Positions 44,933-53,403 are shown, counted from the stretch's first letter. The stretch: 64,000 bases of DNA from Nostoc sp. KVJ3 (GCF_026127265.1 NZ_WWFG01000002.1:310001-374000), one strand, 5' to 3'. The notes: generated by a model not told the origin, from the letters alone. Program-made: numbers and translations.

Positions 44933-46138
44933 ATGGAACAGCAAATATTTCGGGCTGCCATACTTGCCTCTTATGGTGCGACCGAATCGGAAATTGAAGA
45001 ACTACTAATTTACAATCAAAATATTTTTGAACATGATAATTGGCAACCATCTCTAAAGTTTCCCCTCGAACCCGAACCGCATATTGTGACTTGGGAAGAG
45101 TATGCTGTTACCGCTAAAGAAATAGGTGTATTTGAAACCCTCAAGCAGGTATTTGTCCAGTTGTCGTTTCCCATTCAAGAAGGAATTAGCCAAACTGAAA
45201 TCTACCGGGCTGCTACTTTGAAGGGAGTTAATCTTGACGGCATCTCTGAAGCAACTGGTTTAGTCCTTGAACAACCAGAAAAGCTGGATTTAAAAATTTA
45301 TCAAAGTTTAGCGGGGGCGATTCCGGTTATACTTCCTGGTAATCGAGAAGATTTTGTTTCTTTAGTGCGATCGCTAATCAAACGTAATGAACCCCAACCC
45401 CTACCTGCCTCTATGGGCGCTTGCATGGTTGCTGGTTACAATAACTGGGATCGAATTCGCCGCTATCGCCAACAATGGGAAAGAGAAAATCCTGCCAATT
45501 GCTCCGAAACAGATTGGAAAGATGAGTTTGCGCGGCTGATTCCTCAAAAAAGTCGCTATCAAGACCGATTTATTATTCTCAGTGATGGCTTTTATAGCAA
45601 CGTTTCTGCTAATGATATCGGACTTTCAGAATCAGAATGGAGACATTTATCGCTGAAGATTCGGTTAGAACACGAATGCACTCACTACTTTACCCACCGC
45701 CTATTTCACTCAATGCAAAATAATCTCCTCGACGAACTCATCGCCGACTACCGAGGAATTGTTGCTGCGACTGGACGCTATCGAGCCGATTGGTTCTTGC
45801 GTTTTATGGGTTTAGAATCATTAGCCAACTATCGAGAAAGCGGTAGATTACAAAACTATCGCGGTCAGCCAACCCTTTCAGATGGAGCTTTTAAGATTTT
45901 ACAGGCTTTAGTGACAGATGCGGCTCTAAATTTAGAGCGTTTCGATGCTGAGTATATAGATGATTTAAACATTGGTAACGAGCGACTTCTGTTATCTATC
46001 GCCTTGACTTATTTAACTCTAGAAGAATTAGCTTCCCAAAAAGTTACTTCCCGCCTTTTAGCGATTTTAGAACAACTACAGACTGAGAGTACCGAGTTAG
46101 GAGTTAGGAGTACAGACGCGATTAATCGCGTCTATTAG
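44933..46138 (+). CDS. Putative HExxH zinc metallopeptidase-like protein (DUF7005-type)
   Basis: 401 residues. An N-terminal helical half (about 1-130) is followed by a domain with 'FIILSDGFYSNVSANDIGLS', and then HECTH at 247-251 (HExxH, candidate zinc site), with a downstream Glu268-x-x-Ala-Asp (DELIADYRG) as likely third ligand. This fits gluzincin-type geometry, although overall similarity to known peptidases is unclear. The final residues (RSTDAINRVY) are encoded by an inserted palindromic repeat, so the natural C-terminus is probably a little shorter. It is coupled to the ParA-like gene. It might process a signalling component or leader, but no target can be named. Confidence 0.65.
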   Translation: MEQQIFRAAILASYGATESEIEELLIYNQNIFEHDNWQPSLKFPLEPEPHIVTWEEYAVTAKEIGVFETLKQVFVQLSFPIQEGISQTEIYRAATLKGVNLDGISEATGLVLEQPEKLDLKIYQSLAGAIPVILPGNREDFVSLVRSLIKRNEPQPLPASMGACMVAGYNNWDRIRRYRQQWERENPANCSETDWKDEFARLIPQKSRYQDRFIILSDGFYSNVSANDIGLSESEWRHLSLKIRLEHECTHYFTHRLFHSMQNNLLDELIADYRGIVAATGRYRADWFLRFMGLESLANYRESGRLQNYRGQPTLSDGAFKILQALVTDAALNLERFDAEYIDDLNIGNERLLLSIALTYLTLEELASQKVTSRLLAILEQLQTESTELGVRSTDAINRVY

Positions 46139-46164
46139 GAGAGACGCGATTAATCGTGTCTGTA
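46111..46164. repeat. Nested palindrome overlapping the HExxH gene end
   Basis: TACAGACGCGATTAATCGCG (46111-46130) and its inverse in 46140-46164 form a 54-bp inverted repeat whose halves, AGACGCGATTAATCGCGTCT, are themselves palindromic. It supplies the stop codon of the HExxH gene and could act as a terminator. The family resembles 4914-4964. Confidence 0.7.
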
Positions 46165-46240
46165 CAAGAGTTATTATTCTCATCCTTGTTTCCCTTGTCT
46201 TCAATGTCGATTTTTTTCAAAAATAATTGTAGGTAAAGCA

Positions 46241-47332
46241 ATGAGAGAAGTTTTACTCCAAGAATTGAGCAATAGTGATATAGATTGGATGTTCACGACA
46301 AGTCACAAACGTGAAATTCCATCTGAAACTGTCCTTGTACAAGCAGGGAAAGTTGGTGATACTTTCCATATTCTTTTAGAAGGAACTTTGATAGCTACTG
46401 TTTCTCCAACTCGTCAAAATTCTTTGGCTCGTGCTTTCGCTACTATCGAGGGGGATAGAACATCTGGTTTAGAAGTTGCGAGATTCTCCAGTGGGGAAGT
46501 AGTAGGAGAAAATTCGTTAATTGGTGTTCCTTCGACCACTAATATTCAAGCTTTAGAAAAATCCTTGTTGATGTCTATCCCCCTGCGGCAATTAGAATCT
46601 AAGTTAAAGCAAGATGCAGGATTTGCATCTCGTTTCTATCGAGCGATCGCAATTTTATATTCAGATAGATTGCAAAGTTTGATTGAACGCCTTGGTCGTA
46701 GCAAACTCGTTCAGATTCAGCCGGTTAGAGATGTCCTTTTCATTTTCGGTCAATTGCACGATAGTGACCTCGATTGGTTTACTACTAATGGCAAACTTAA
46801 GAGAATTGCTCCCCAAGAAACCCTGCTTCGGCAGGGCGGGCCAGTAGATGCGTTGTACGTCTTACTACAAGGACAAATGAGCGTTTCTATTTCTAGCAAC
46901 CAAGATAATCCTTTAACTCGCATCTTTGCAACCTTAGAAGGAAACAAAGCCTCCGAACAAGAGATTGCCAAATTATACAAAGGCGAAATCGTGGGAGAAG
47001 CTACCTTTATTGATGGACGTTTACCTTATGCAACCATTAAAGCGGTAGAAGATTCTTTAGTATTAGCGATCGCGCGATCGCAGTTGCTAGCTAAGTTACA
47101 GCAAGATGTCGGTTTTGCTACACGCTTCTATCGTGCGATCGCAACCCTGCTTTCCGATAGATTCCAAGGACTTCTAAACCGCATGGGCTATAGAAGACAC
47201 ACTTACAGTCCAGGACAGACCTTAAGCGAAAACGTTAAATATGAGGATGAACTGGATTCTGACATTTTAGAGCAGATGTCATTAGCTGCGGTCAGATTTG
47301 ATTGGATGTTAGAAAGTTTGAAAGCAATTTAA
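46241..47332 (+). CDS. Tandem cyclic-nucleotide-binding-domain protein, bacteriocin-transport-associated type
   Basis: 363 residues with two CAP-ED domains in tandem (about 20-140 and 170-300). Each has the glycine-rich beta-roll ('VLVQAGKVGDTFHILLEGTL', 'LLRQGGPVDALYVLLQGQMS') and a conserved 'GEVVGENSLIG'/'GEIVGEATFIDG' phosphate-cassette-like segment. Each is followed by an 'FxxRFYRAIAxLxSDR' helix. The length and layout match the family annotated as cyclic-nucleotide-binding, bacteriocin-type transport-associated (TIGR03896). There is no HTH, so it is not a CRP-type regulator. It probably senses cAMP or cGMP, linking it to the Cache-ParA genes upstream. Confidence 0.85.
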   Translation: MREVLLQELSNSDIDWMFTTSHKREIPSETVLVQAGKVGDTFHILLEGTLIATVSPTRQNSLARAFATIEGDRTSGLEVARFSSGEVVGENSLIGVPSTTNIQALEKSLLMSIPLRQLESKLKQDAGFASRFYRAIAILYSDRLQSLIERLGRSKLVQIQPVRDVLFIFGQLHDSDLDWFTTNGKLKRIAPQETLLRQGGPVDALYVLLQGQMSVSISSNQDNPLTRIFATLEGNKASEQEIAKLYKGEIVGEATFIDGRLPYATIKAVEDSLVLAIARSQLLAKLQQDVGFATRFYRAIATLLSDRFQGLLNRMGYRRHTYSPGQTLSENVKYEDELDSDILEQMSLAAVRFDWMLESLKAI

Positions 47333-47387
47333 ACAGCATCAATATTTCTGTTCACATTATTTCTGCAAACTTTGATGAGGTAAAGTT

Positions 47388-47852
47388 ATGACTTTTTTCA
47401 CAAATGCAGGTTACAAAATTTTAAAAGCCTGTGTTAATCAAAGTGAAGGGATGCATCCAAGGATATTTTGTCGCCGATGGTTTGGGTTAGAAGATGTTCA
47501 AGAAGATGGCAGACTTCGCTTTACAGAAACCCAGATTATAGCCATAGAATCAGAACATGGCTATCGAGAGAAATGTGTCAATTTAATTGCCAAAATATTA
47601 AAGATTAAACCTAATACAGTTCAACGATGGGGAAAAGGAGTCGAATTTAGCAACCTCCCTTCAGACAAGCGACATCAATATGAAACCTATCTTCGTTATG
47701 TCGATATGCTGAGAGTGTTAAGTGCAAATTTAGCTAGACACGATGAAACCTTAGTAATAAAGCTGCTAAATAGCTCAACCAAATCAGTACCAAAAAATAA
47801 TCTAGAGTCTTTCGATTTCAAAGTCTCAGAAAAATCTGAAATCCTCGTTTAA
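47388..47852 (+). CDS. Small protein with possible helix-turn-helix, function unknown
   Basis: 154 residues, basic and soluble. The middle segment 'CVNLIAKILKIKPNTVQRWG' has the spacing of a helix-turn-helix (A-x-x-L-x-I-x-x-x-T-V-x-R-W), as in MerR- or transposase-type folds. The rest is unfamiliar. It follows the double cyclic-nucleotide-binding gene by 55 bp on the same strand and could be a cognate DNA-binding partner, given that the latter has no output domain. That link is inference. I do not recognise the family. Confidence 0.6.
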   Translation: MTFFTNAGYKILKACVNQSEGMHPRIFCRRWFGLEDVQEDGRLRFTETQIIAIESEHGYREKCVNLIAKILKIKPNTVQRWGKGVEFSNLPSDKRHQYETYLRYVDMLRVLSANLARHDETLVIKLLNSSTKSVPKNNLESFDFKVSEKSEILV

Positions 47853-47905
47853 ACAACAGCCCCTTAAAAGGGAGAATTTTGATTCCAGTTCCCTCCCCTT
47901 TATAA

Positions 47906-48074
47906 GGCTACGGTGTACACACAAGTCTGATCATCTTATCCACATCGTTTTGATCCCCCCTAACCCCCCTTAAAAAGGGGGGAACTAGAGTCAAAGTCCC
48001 CCAATTTATCGGGGGATTTAGGGGGATCAAGCCACATTTTGCACTCAGCACAGAGATGTGTGTACACCGTAGCC
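47906..48074. mobile_element. MITE-like element with GGCTACGGTGTACAC ends and target duplication
   Basis: GGCTACGGTGTACACAC at 47906 is perfectly inverted at 48058-48074. TTTATAA is repeated directly on both flanks (47899-47905 and 48075-48081) as a target duplication. The core carries GATCCCCCCTAACCCCCC and the CCCCGATAAATTGGGGG arm shared with 12895-13133 and 62692-62814. There is no gene. It lies in the 415-bp spacer before the first MBL gene; the rest of the spacer is C/T-rich and non-coding. Confidence 0.75.
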
Positions 48075-48267
48075 TTTATAAGGGGAGGATTAGGGTGGGG
48101 TAACAGTCTAATACTCAACACAGCATCCTTCCTTCTCCCTGTGTCTTCTGCGCCTCCACATCGACATTAAAAAATTAACTTTGAAAAGAGTTTTAGCCTT
48201 TTAAAATATCCTCTAACAGCCGTAATAACAACAACATTTAAATATCAACTAAAAACAGAGGTCATTC

Positions 48268-49731
48268 ATGCAAATTCACTTAATTGGTCATGCTTCTCTA
48301 TTTATTGAAACCAAGGATTGCAAGATTCTTATGGATCCACTCTTATGGAATCCTGGAATCAGCGAAGGGATGCAAGATATTTGCCCCAAACGTCAAGTCA
48401 TTCACGATCAAATCCCTGAATTTGATATCTTAGTTATTTCTCACAAACATATAGATCACTTCAATATTCGCTCTTTGGCTAATTTACCCAAGCATATAGA
48501 TGTCCTAATTCCCAAAGACGAATTCATGAAAACTTGCCTGCAAAAATTGGGCTACCGTCACATCTATTCCCTTAAAGATTTTAATGAGGTACGAATTGGC
48601 TCAACTCGTCTAGTTGCGACTCGTTCAGAAAATCGTGTTCCTGAATATGGGATGATCTTTGCCGATTCTGATGGGGTATTCTGGAATCAAGTCGATTCAG
48701 ATGTTACAGCTCAAACAATTAGTGAAGTCAAGTCCCGCTATCCTCAAATTGACTTTTTGTTAGCTCCTTGGCAACCATTATTACAAATTCAATATCAAAA
48801 TAATGAACATGTTATTTTCCCCTACGATATTTATAGTAAACTACTCAAAGTTATCGTTTTAGTCGCACCAAAAGCAATTGCTCCAGGCGCTAATGGGTTC
48901 AAACAGATTAATGCTTCATCTTGGCTAAATCAGATCGTTTTTCCTGTAACGCGAGAGCAATTCTGTCACGATGTCAAACAGGCATATCCTACTATTGGAG
49001 ATCAAATATTTACCTTTGATCCAGGAGATGTTATCACCTTGAACAATGGTGAAGTCAGCTATTCACCACAAAAGTCAACCTTTGTGAAAAAACTAGCCGA
49101 TGATAGTGATAGCTTGTACTTCTCACCCGTCAATACCGATAGCAAACTCATTGACGACAATCCAGAGGGATATGATATTGAAGAGATGAGAAGCGTCATT
49201 AAGGAAGAAATATGCGTTCACCTTCCCCAATTCTTCAATGACAAGAAAGATTCTTTGTTTATGCAATATGGCTACTGGAAAGCCATTTATCAGCTAGAAG
49301 TTATCTTCCCCACTAATTCTGATGCTTGGTATTTTGATTTCAGCGAACATTCCATCCAATGCCGACGAGGGAAGAATCCTTTAGCAAACGTTTTTACTTT
49401 AATCGCTGCCTCCAGCTTCTATGGGCTGTTGAAAGGTATGAAGGGATGGGATTATGCGAATTTTGGTGGTTATTACCGTTGTTTTAATAAAGTTTATCAA
49501 GCTACTCCCTACGGCATTATCAGGCCATTCGACGGTTTCAAGGAGGGAGTTCCAGACCCTCTCAGCCTCAAATTTCCTTACAAGCAAGTCTATGAACAGG
49601 TTCGCTTTTATGAAATTGAAAAATGGGGTCAAGCTAATGACGATCAAATTATCCACCCAAATAGCCAAAATCCAATGGTTATTATTGGCAATACTCTGAT
49701 TAAACCCCAGCAGAAAGTTCAGTGCATTTAA
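48268..49731 (+). CDS. MBL-fold metal-dependent hydrolase-like protein, copy 1
   Basis: 487 residues. The N-terminal 250 form a metallo-beta-lactamase-fold domain with 'IHLIGHASLFIETKDCKILM', the metal motif H59-x-H61-x-D63-H64 (SHKHIDHFN) and a later 'FTFDPGDVITLNNGEV' region. The C-terminal 230 or so residues are a separate domain ('VHLPQFFNDKKDSLF', 'WYFDFSEH', 'FPYKQVYEQVRFYEIEKWGQ') that I do not recognise. The family is UlaG/RomA-like by its N-terminal motif. It is followed by a close paralogue 155 bp downstream and lies inside the RiPP island upstream of a 2OG oxygenase and precursors. A tailoring role is possible but unproven. Confidence 0.75.
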   Translation: MQIHLIGHASLFIETKDCKILMDPLLWNPGISEGMQDICPKRQVIHDQIPEFDILVISHKHIDHFNIRSLANLPKHIDVLIPKDEFMKTCLQKLGYRHIYSLKDFNEVRIGSTRLVATRSENRVPEYGMIFADSDGVFWNQVDSDVTAQTISEVKSRYPQIDFLLAPWQPLLQIQYQNNEHVIFPYDIYSKLLKVIVLVAPKAIAPGANGFKQINASSWLNQIVFPVTREQFCHDVKQAYPTIGDQIFTFDPGDVITLNNGEVSYSPQKSTFVKKLADDSDSLYFSPVNTDSKLIDDNPEGYDIEEMRSVIKEEICVHLPQFFNDKKDSLFMQYGYWKAIYQLEVIFPTNSDAWYFDFSEHSIQCRRGKNPLANVFTLIAASSFYGLLKGMKGWDYANFGGYYRCFNKVYQATPYGIIRPFDGFKEGVPDPLSLKFPYKQVYEQVRFYEIEKWGQANDDQIIHPNSQNPMVIIGNTLIKPQQKVQCI

Positions 49732-49886
49732 AACACAGACACTTTTTAAAGCACGCAAACAAGTCCTAAAAACCTATTTTTGTAGGGTGTGTTATGCCGT
49801 AGGCTAACGCACCATCCTAGATTTTTGATGCGTTAAGACTAATGTCCATAACGCACCTCACCAGATTCAAGCTAATGAGGTAAATA

Positions 49887-51350
49887 ATGCAAATTCACTT
49901 ACTCGGTCATGCTTCTCTATTTGTTGAAACCCAGGATTGTAAGATTCTGATGGATCCAATTCTCTGGGATTCTCATTGCGAAGGAATAGAAGATATTTGT
50001 CCCAAACGTCAAATCCTTCATGACCAAATTCCTGAATTTGATATCCTGGTTATTTCTCACCAGCACACAGATCATTTTGATATTCGCTCTTTAGCTAATC
50101 TACCTAAATATGTAGATGTCCTGATTCCTAAAGACAAATTAATAGAAACTTGCCTACGCAAATTAGGCTACCGTCACATTTACTCTCTTAAAGATTTTAA
50201 TGAAGTACGAATTGGCTCAACTCGTCTAGTTACCACTCGTTCAGAAAATCGCGTTCCTGAATATGGCATGATTTTTGCCGACTCTGATGGGGTATTTTGG
50301 AATCAAGTTGATTCGGCTGTTAATAGTGAGACAATTGCTAAAGTCAAGTCTCGCTATGCCCAGATAGACTTTCTTTTATCTGGCTGGCAACCGATGCTAG
50401 AAACTCAATATCAACAAAATCAAAATACCTGTTTTCCATACACTGAGTATAGTCATCTGCTCAAACTTATTGCTTTAATTGCACCAAAAGCCATTGCTCC
50501 AGGTGCCAATGGATTCAAATTCATCAACGGCTCTTCTTGGCTCAATCAGATTGTTTTTCCTGTCACACGAGAGCAATTCTGTCGAGATGTGCAACAAGCA
50601 TATCCTACTATTGGAGATCGAATATTTACCTTCGATCCAGGGGATGTTATCACCTTGAAAAATGGTGAAGTTAGCTATTCCTCACAAAAGTCATCTTTTG
50701 TCAAAAAGCTAGCTGATGATTACGATAGCTTGTACTTCTCACCCGTCAATATTGACAGCAAACTCATTGACGATAATCCAGAAGAATATGACATTGAAGA
50801 GATGAAAAGTTTGATTGAAGAAGAAATATGCGTTCACCTTCCGCAATTCTTCAATGATAAAAAAGATTCTTTATTAATGGATTATGCCTACTGGAAAGTA
50901 GTCTATCAGCTAGAAGTAGTCTTTCCTGACTGCTCTCAGGCTTGGTATTTCGATTTTAGCAAAGATCCAATCGAATCTCGGCAGGGGAAAAATCCTTTAG
51001 CCAATGTCTTTAGCTCCATCGCTGCTTCCAGTTTCTACGGGCTATTGAAAGGCATTAAAGGGTGGGATTGGACTAATATGGGTGGCTACTACCGTTGTTT
51101 TCACAAAGTTTATCAAGCTACTCCTTATGGCATTATTAAGCCACTTGACTCTTCCAACGAAACAGTTCCAGACCCTCTGCACCTGAAATTTCCCTACAAA
51201 GAAATCTATGAGCAAATTCGCTTTTATGAAATTGAAAAATGGGGTCAAGTCAATGACGATCAAATCATGCACAAAAATAGTGAAAATCCGATGGTTATCA
51301 TTGGCAATACTTTAATTAAACCCCAGCATCAAGAGATAATACTCAGGTGA
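49887..51350 (+). CDS. MBL-fold metal-dependent hydrolase-like protein, copy 2
   Basis: 487 residues, a tandem paralogue of the gene 155 bp upstream, with long stretches nearly identical (for example 'GSTRLVTTRSENRVPEYGMI', 'HLPQFFNDKKDSLLM') and the same metal motif (SHQHTDHFD). The fold and C-terminal domain are as for copy 1. Differences concentrate in the 'GWQPMLETQYQQNQNTCFPY' region and the C-terminal tail, suggesting functional divergence. The spacer between the copies carries a GTGCGTTA-type dispersed repeat (about 49788-49860), and the 51353-51480 MITE follows. The two copies may act on different substrates or as a pair. Confidence 0.75.
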   Translation: MQIHLLGHASLFVETQDCKILMDPILWDSHCEGIEDICPKRQILHDQIPEFDILVISHQHTDHFDIRSLANLPKYVDVLIPKDKLIETCLRKLGYRHIYSLKDFNEVRIGSTRLVTTRSENRVPEYGMIFADSDGVFWNQVDSAVNSETIAKVKSRYAQIDFLLSGWQPMLETQYQQNQNTCFPYTEYSHLLKLIALIAPKAIAPGANGFKFINGSSWLNQIVFPVTREQFCRDVQQAYPTIGDRIFTFDPGDVITLKNGEVSYSSQKSSFVKKLADDYDSLYFSPVNIDSKLIDDNPEEYDIEEMKSLIEEEICVHLPQFFNDKKDSLLMDYAYWKVVYQLEVVFPDCSQAWYFDFSKDPIESRQGKNPLANVFSSIAASSFYGLLKGIKGWDWTNMGGYYRCFHKVYQATPYGIIKPLDSSNETVPDPLHLKFPYKEIYEQIRFYEIEKWGQVNDDQIMHKNSENPMVIIGNTLIKPQHQEIILR

Positions 51351-51352
51351 AT

Positions 51353-51480
51353 AAGTAGGTAGGCATAATTAAACATAAAATAATATCCTGGTTCGTAGTG
51401 AGCTATTCATCGCTCAAAACAAGGATTATCAGGACTAAAGTCCCGACTACGAACTTTAATTTATTTGCACCTACCTACTT
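51353..51480. mobile_element. MITE-like element with AAGTAGGTAGG ends
   Basis: AAGTAGGTAGG at 51353-51363 is inverted as CCTACCTACTT at 51470-51480. The inner arms GTTCGTAGT and ACTACGAAC form a second inverted repeat. At 128 bp it has no coding capacity. It lies in the 228-bp spacer between the second MBL gene and the oxygenase gene. Confidence 0.6.
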
Positions 51481-51578
51481 AATAAATTAGACTTTTACAA
51501 CATCCTCTCAATCAACAATGTATGTTTTTACTGTTTGTGAAAAACATCTTGGCAATTCATTACTAAAATTTTCCACCA

Positions 51579-52202
51579 ATGCAAATAATTCAGACTCCAT
51601 ATTATTCCCTGAGAGCTAAAACTTTCAATCCTGACTATCTTAATTTACTGCAAATGGAAATACTCTCTTCTCCCTACTTAGCTGAGAGTCAATTAAGCAA
51701 TGATTTTGCAGGAACTAGAGGGTTCTCAATTGTTTTTCAAGGCTCAGAAGTTAATCAAGTCAAAGAACACTTCCCTTACTTACAATCTTATTTAGATACT
51801 GTTTTATTACCTACATGCAATGCCTTTTATCTCAACCCTTTAATCATACGAGGAGGAGGACGTATAAAGCCACACGTCGATTCTAGTATTTCTGGATATT
51901 GTCAACCTAATACTATCCCAAAATTCGTTAGCGTTCTCTACATCCGAGTGCCATCTGATATGAAGGGAGGAGAATTAGTTTTGCTCAAAGAAGGAGTTAT
52001 AGTAGGTGAAATTCAACCTCAAGCAAATACGTTGCTGTATTTTCAAGGTCACATGAAACATTCAGTTAATAGAGTAGAAGCTTCCCAGGATAGGATTAGT
52101 CTGGTTTGCGAGCAATATATTTTAAACGAAACTCTGCTTCAGAAAATACCAAAGTTTAAAATAGAATCTGGAGTCTATAGGGAGATTTCACCATTGGAAT
52201 AA
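51579..52202 (+). CDS. 2-oxoglutarate/Fe(II)-dependent oxygenase
   Basis: 207 residues, single domain of the prolyl-4-hydroxylase-like fold. Iron ligands are His99-x-Asp101 in 'IKPHVDSS' and distal His161 in 'HMKHSVNRV', with Arg172 (QDRISLV) as the probable 2-oxoglutarate anchor. A beta-strand 'KFVSVLYIRVP' and 'GGELVLLKEG' complete the double-stranded helix. Such enzymes hydroxylate side chains of peptides. Placement just upstream of three Nif11 precursors suggests a tailoring role, for example hydroxylation of Asp, Asn, Lys or Pro in the cores. The gene ends at a strong hairpin, so it may be expressed separately from the precursors. Confidence 0.85.
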   Translation: MQIIQTPYYSLRAKTFNPDYLNLLQMEILSSPYLAESQLSNDFAGTRGFSIVFQGSEVNQVKEHFPYLQSYLDTVLLPTCNAFYLNPLIIRGGGRIKPHVDSSISGYCQPNTIPKFVSVLYIRVPSDMKGGELVLLKEGVIVGEIQPQANTLLYFQGHMKHSVNRVEASQDRISLVCEQYILNETLLQKIPKFKIESGVYREISPLE

Positions 52203-52279
52203 AAGCGGACTATGAGAGAGCGTTGGAAGTAACAATATCTTCTAATAAATAGTCATATAACTACTCTAAATCTAGATTA

Positions 52280-52311
52280 GAGGTGTTCGAGTGAACATCT
52301 CTATTTTTTTA
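52280..52311 (+). terminator. Intrinsic terminator after the oxygenase gene
   Basis: AGAGGTGTTC (52280-52289) pairs with GAACATCTCT (52294-52303) around a 4-base GAGT loop (one G-T wobble), followed by ATTTTTTT. It ends the oxygenase transcript before the first precursor cassette. The same hairpin design recurs after precursors A and B. Confidence 0.75.
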
Positions 52312-52350
52312 ATCAACAGTCCATATAAATTATTTAAATCCTAAAAATAA

Positions 52351-52370
52351 TACTGTAAGTGATACACAAA
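52351..52370 (+). promoter_or_regulatory. Conserved promoter-region motif upstream of Nif11 precursor A
   Basis: TACTGTAAGTGATACACAAA recurs with few changes 103-125 bp before each of the three Nif11 start codons (also 52887 and 53384). In cassettes B and C a TATTGTATAAACAT box lies between this motif and the gene, a candidate -10 region. Conservation implies a shared regulatory input. Confidence 0.45.
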
Positions 52371-52475
52371 TATATAGAATTAAACAAGTAAAATTAATAT
52401 TATACAAATAACAGTTTCTTGAAAAAGAAACTATCTAATAATTCCAAGCCAAATCCAATATCAAGGAGTAAAATC

Positions 52476-52763
52476 ATGTCAAAAGAAGCAGTAATTAAAC
52501 TAATCGAAGCGGCTGAAAGTAACCCAACTTTGCTTAAGCAACTTCATAGCGCTCAAGGCCCAGAAACAGTATTGGCAATTGGTGCAGAAAGAGGTTTTCA
52601 ATTTAGCGAAGCGGAACTAGTAGCTGTGATGCAAGAAAAGCAACTTTCTTTTGCCTCTGAAGAGTTGTCTGAAGCACAGTTAGAAGCTGTAGTTGGCGGT
52701 AAAGGAAAGAAAACTACTAATAACGATTACAGCAAGAATATTCAGTATGGAATTCAGCCATAA
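52476..52763 (+). CDS. Nif11-leader precursor peptide A
   Basis: 95 residues from ATG 52476, preceded by AAGGAG at 52463; a longer frame starting at 52419 has no ribosome-binding site. The Nif11 leader ('MSKEAVIKLIEAAESNPTLL', 'KQLHSAQGPETVLAIGAERG', 'FQFSEAELVAVMQEKQLSF') ends 'SEAQLEAVVGG'. The 20-residue core (KGKKTTNNDYSKNIQYGIQP) is polar, with two Thr, one Ser and no Cys, so not a classical lanthipeptide. The encoded protein is identical to precursor B. It has its own upstream motif and terminator, so it is a self-contained cassette. It is probably modified by island enzymes and exported by NHLM. Confidence 0.88.
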   Translation: MSKEAVIKLIEAAESNPTLLKQLHSAQGPETVLAIGAERGFQFSEAELVAVMQEKQLSFASEELSEAQLEAVVGGKGKKTTNNDYSKNIQYGIQP

Positions 52764-52814
52764 GGTAATTATCTTTTAAGATAAATTCACCCACAATTAC
52801 GCTGAATAAGTCAA

Positions 52815-52845
52815 AGAGATGTTCAACTGAATGTCTCTTTTTTTT
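52815..52845 (+). terminator. Intrinsic terminator after Nif11 precursor A
   Basis: AGAGATGTTC (52815-52824) pairs with GAATGTCTCT (52829-52838) with two wobble pairs, followed by a run of eight T. A small TTATCTT/AAGATAA hairpin lies between the stop codon and this terminator in both cassettes A and B. Confidence 0.7.
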
Positions 52846-52886
52846 ATATTAAAGCCAAGTATATAAATTTCTGGTCATTAAAAAAA

Positions 52887-52906
52887 TACTGTAATTCATA
52901 CACAAA
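52887..52906 (+). promoter_or_regulatory. Conserved promoter-region motif upstream of Nif11 precursor B
   Basis: TACTGTAATTCATACACAAA, 103 bp before the ATG at 52990, matches the motif of cassettes A and C. Downstream, TATTGTATAAACAT (about 52934-52947) is a candidate -10 region conserved with cassette C. Confidence 0.45.
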
Positions 52907-52989
52907 AATATGTCATTAAATAATGAAATCTACTATTGTATAAACATCAGCTTTTCCAAAAACAACATCAGAATTATAGGAGTGAAATA

Positions 52990-53277
52990 ATGTCAAAAGA
53001 AGCAGTCATCAAACTAATCGAAGCGGCTGAAAGCAACCCAACTTTGCTTAAGCAACTTCATAGCGCTCAAGGCCCAGAAACAGTATTGGCAATTGGTGCA
53101 GAAAGAGGTTTTCAATTTAGTGAAGCAGAACTAGTAGCTGTGATGCAAGAGAAGCAACTTTCTTTTGCCTCTGAAGAGTTGTCTGAGGCACAGTTAGAAG
53201 CTGTAGTTGGTGGCAAAGGAAAGAAAACTACTAATAACGATTACAGCAAGAATATTCAGTATGGAATTCAGCCATAA
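52990..53277 (+). CDS. Nif11-leader precursor peptide B (protein identical to A)
   Basis: 95 residues from ATG 52990, with AGGAG upstream at 52979; an earlier in-frame start at 52936 lacks one. Leader and core are amino-acid-identical to precursor A, differing only at a few synonymous sites, so the cassette was duplicated recently. Duplication may raise dosage of this peptide. Its upstream sequence is closer to that of precursor C than to A in the -10 area, suggesting a mosaic history. The core is Cys-free. Confidence 0.88.
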   Translation: MSKEAVIKLIEAAESNPTLLKQLHSAQGPETVLAIGAERGFQFSEAELVAVMQEKQLSFASEELSEAQLEAVVGGKGKKTTNNDYSKNIQYGIQP

Positions 53278-53328
53278 GGTAATTATCTTTTAAGATAAAT
53301 TCACCCACAATTACGCTGAATAAGTCAA

Positions 53329-53358
53329 AGAGATGTTCAACCGAACGTCTCTTTTTTT
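53329..53358 (+). terminator. Intrinsic terminator after Nif11 precursor B
   Basis: AGAGATGTTC (53329-53338) pairs with GAACGTCTCT (53343-53352), followed by a T-run. Relative to cassette A, the right arm carries changes (AT to AC) that improve pairing, so the structure, not only the sequence, seems to be conserved. Confidence 0.7.
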
Positions 53359-53383
53359 ATATCAAAGTCAAGTTTAAAAATAA

Positions 53384-53403
53384 CACTGTAAATCATACAT
53401 AAA
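53384..53403 (+). promoter_or_regulatory. Conserved promoter-region motif upstream of Nif11 precursor C
   Basis: CACTGTAAATCATACATAAA, 106 bp before the ATG at 53490, is the third copy of the cassette motif; TATTGTATAAACAT follows at about 53431. Confidence 0.42.
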
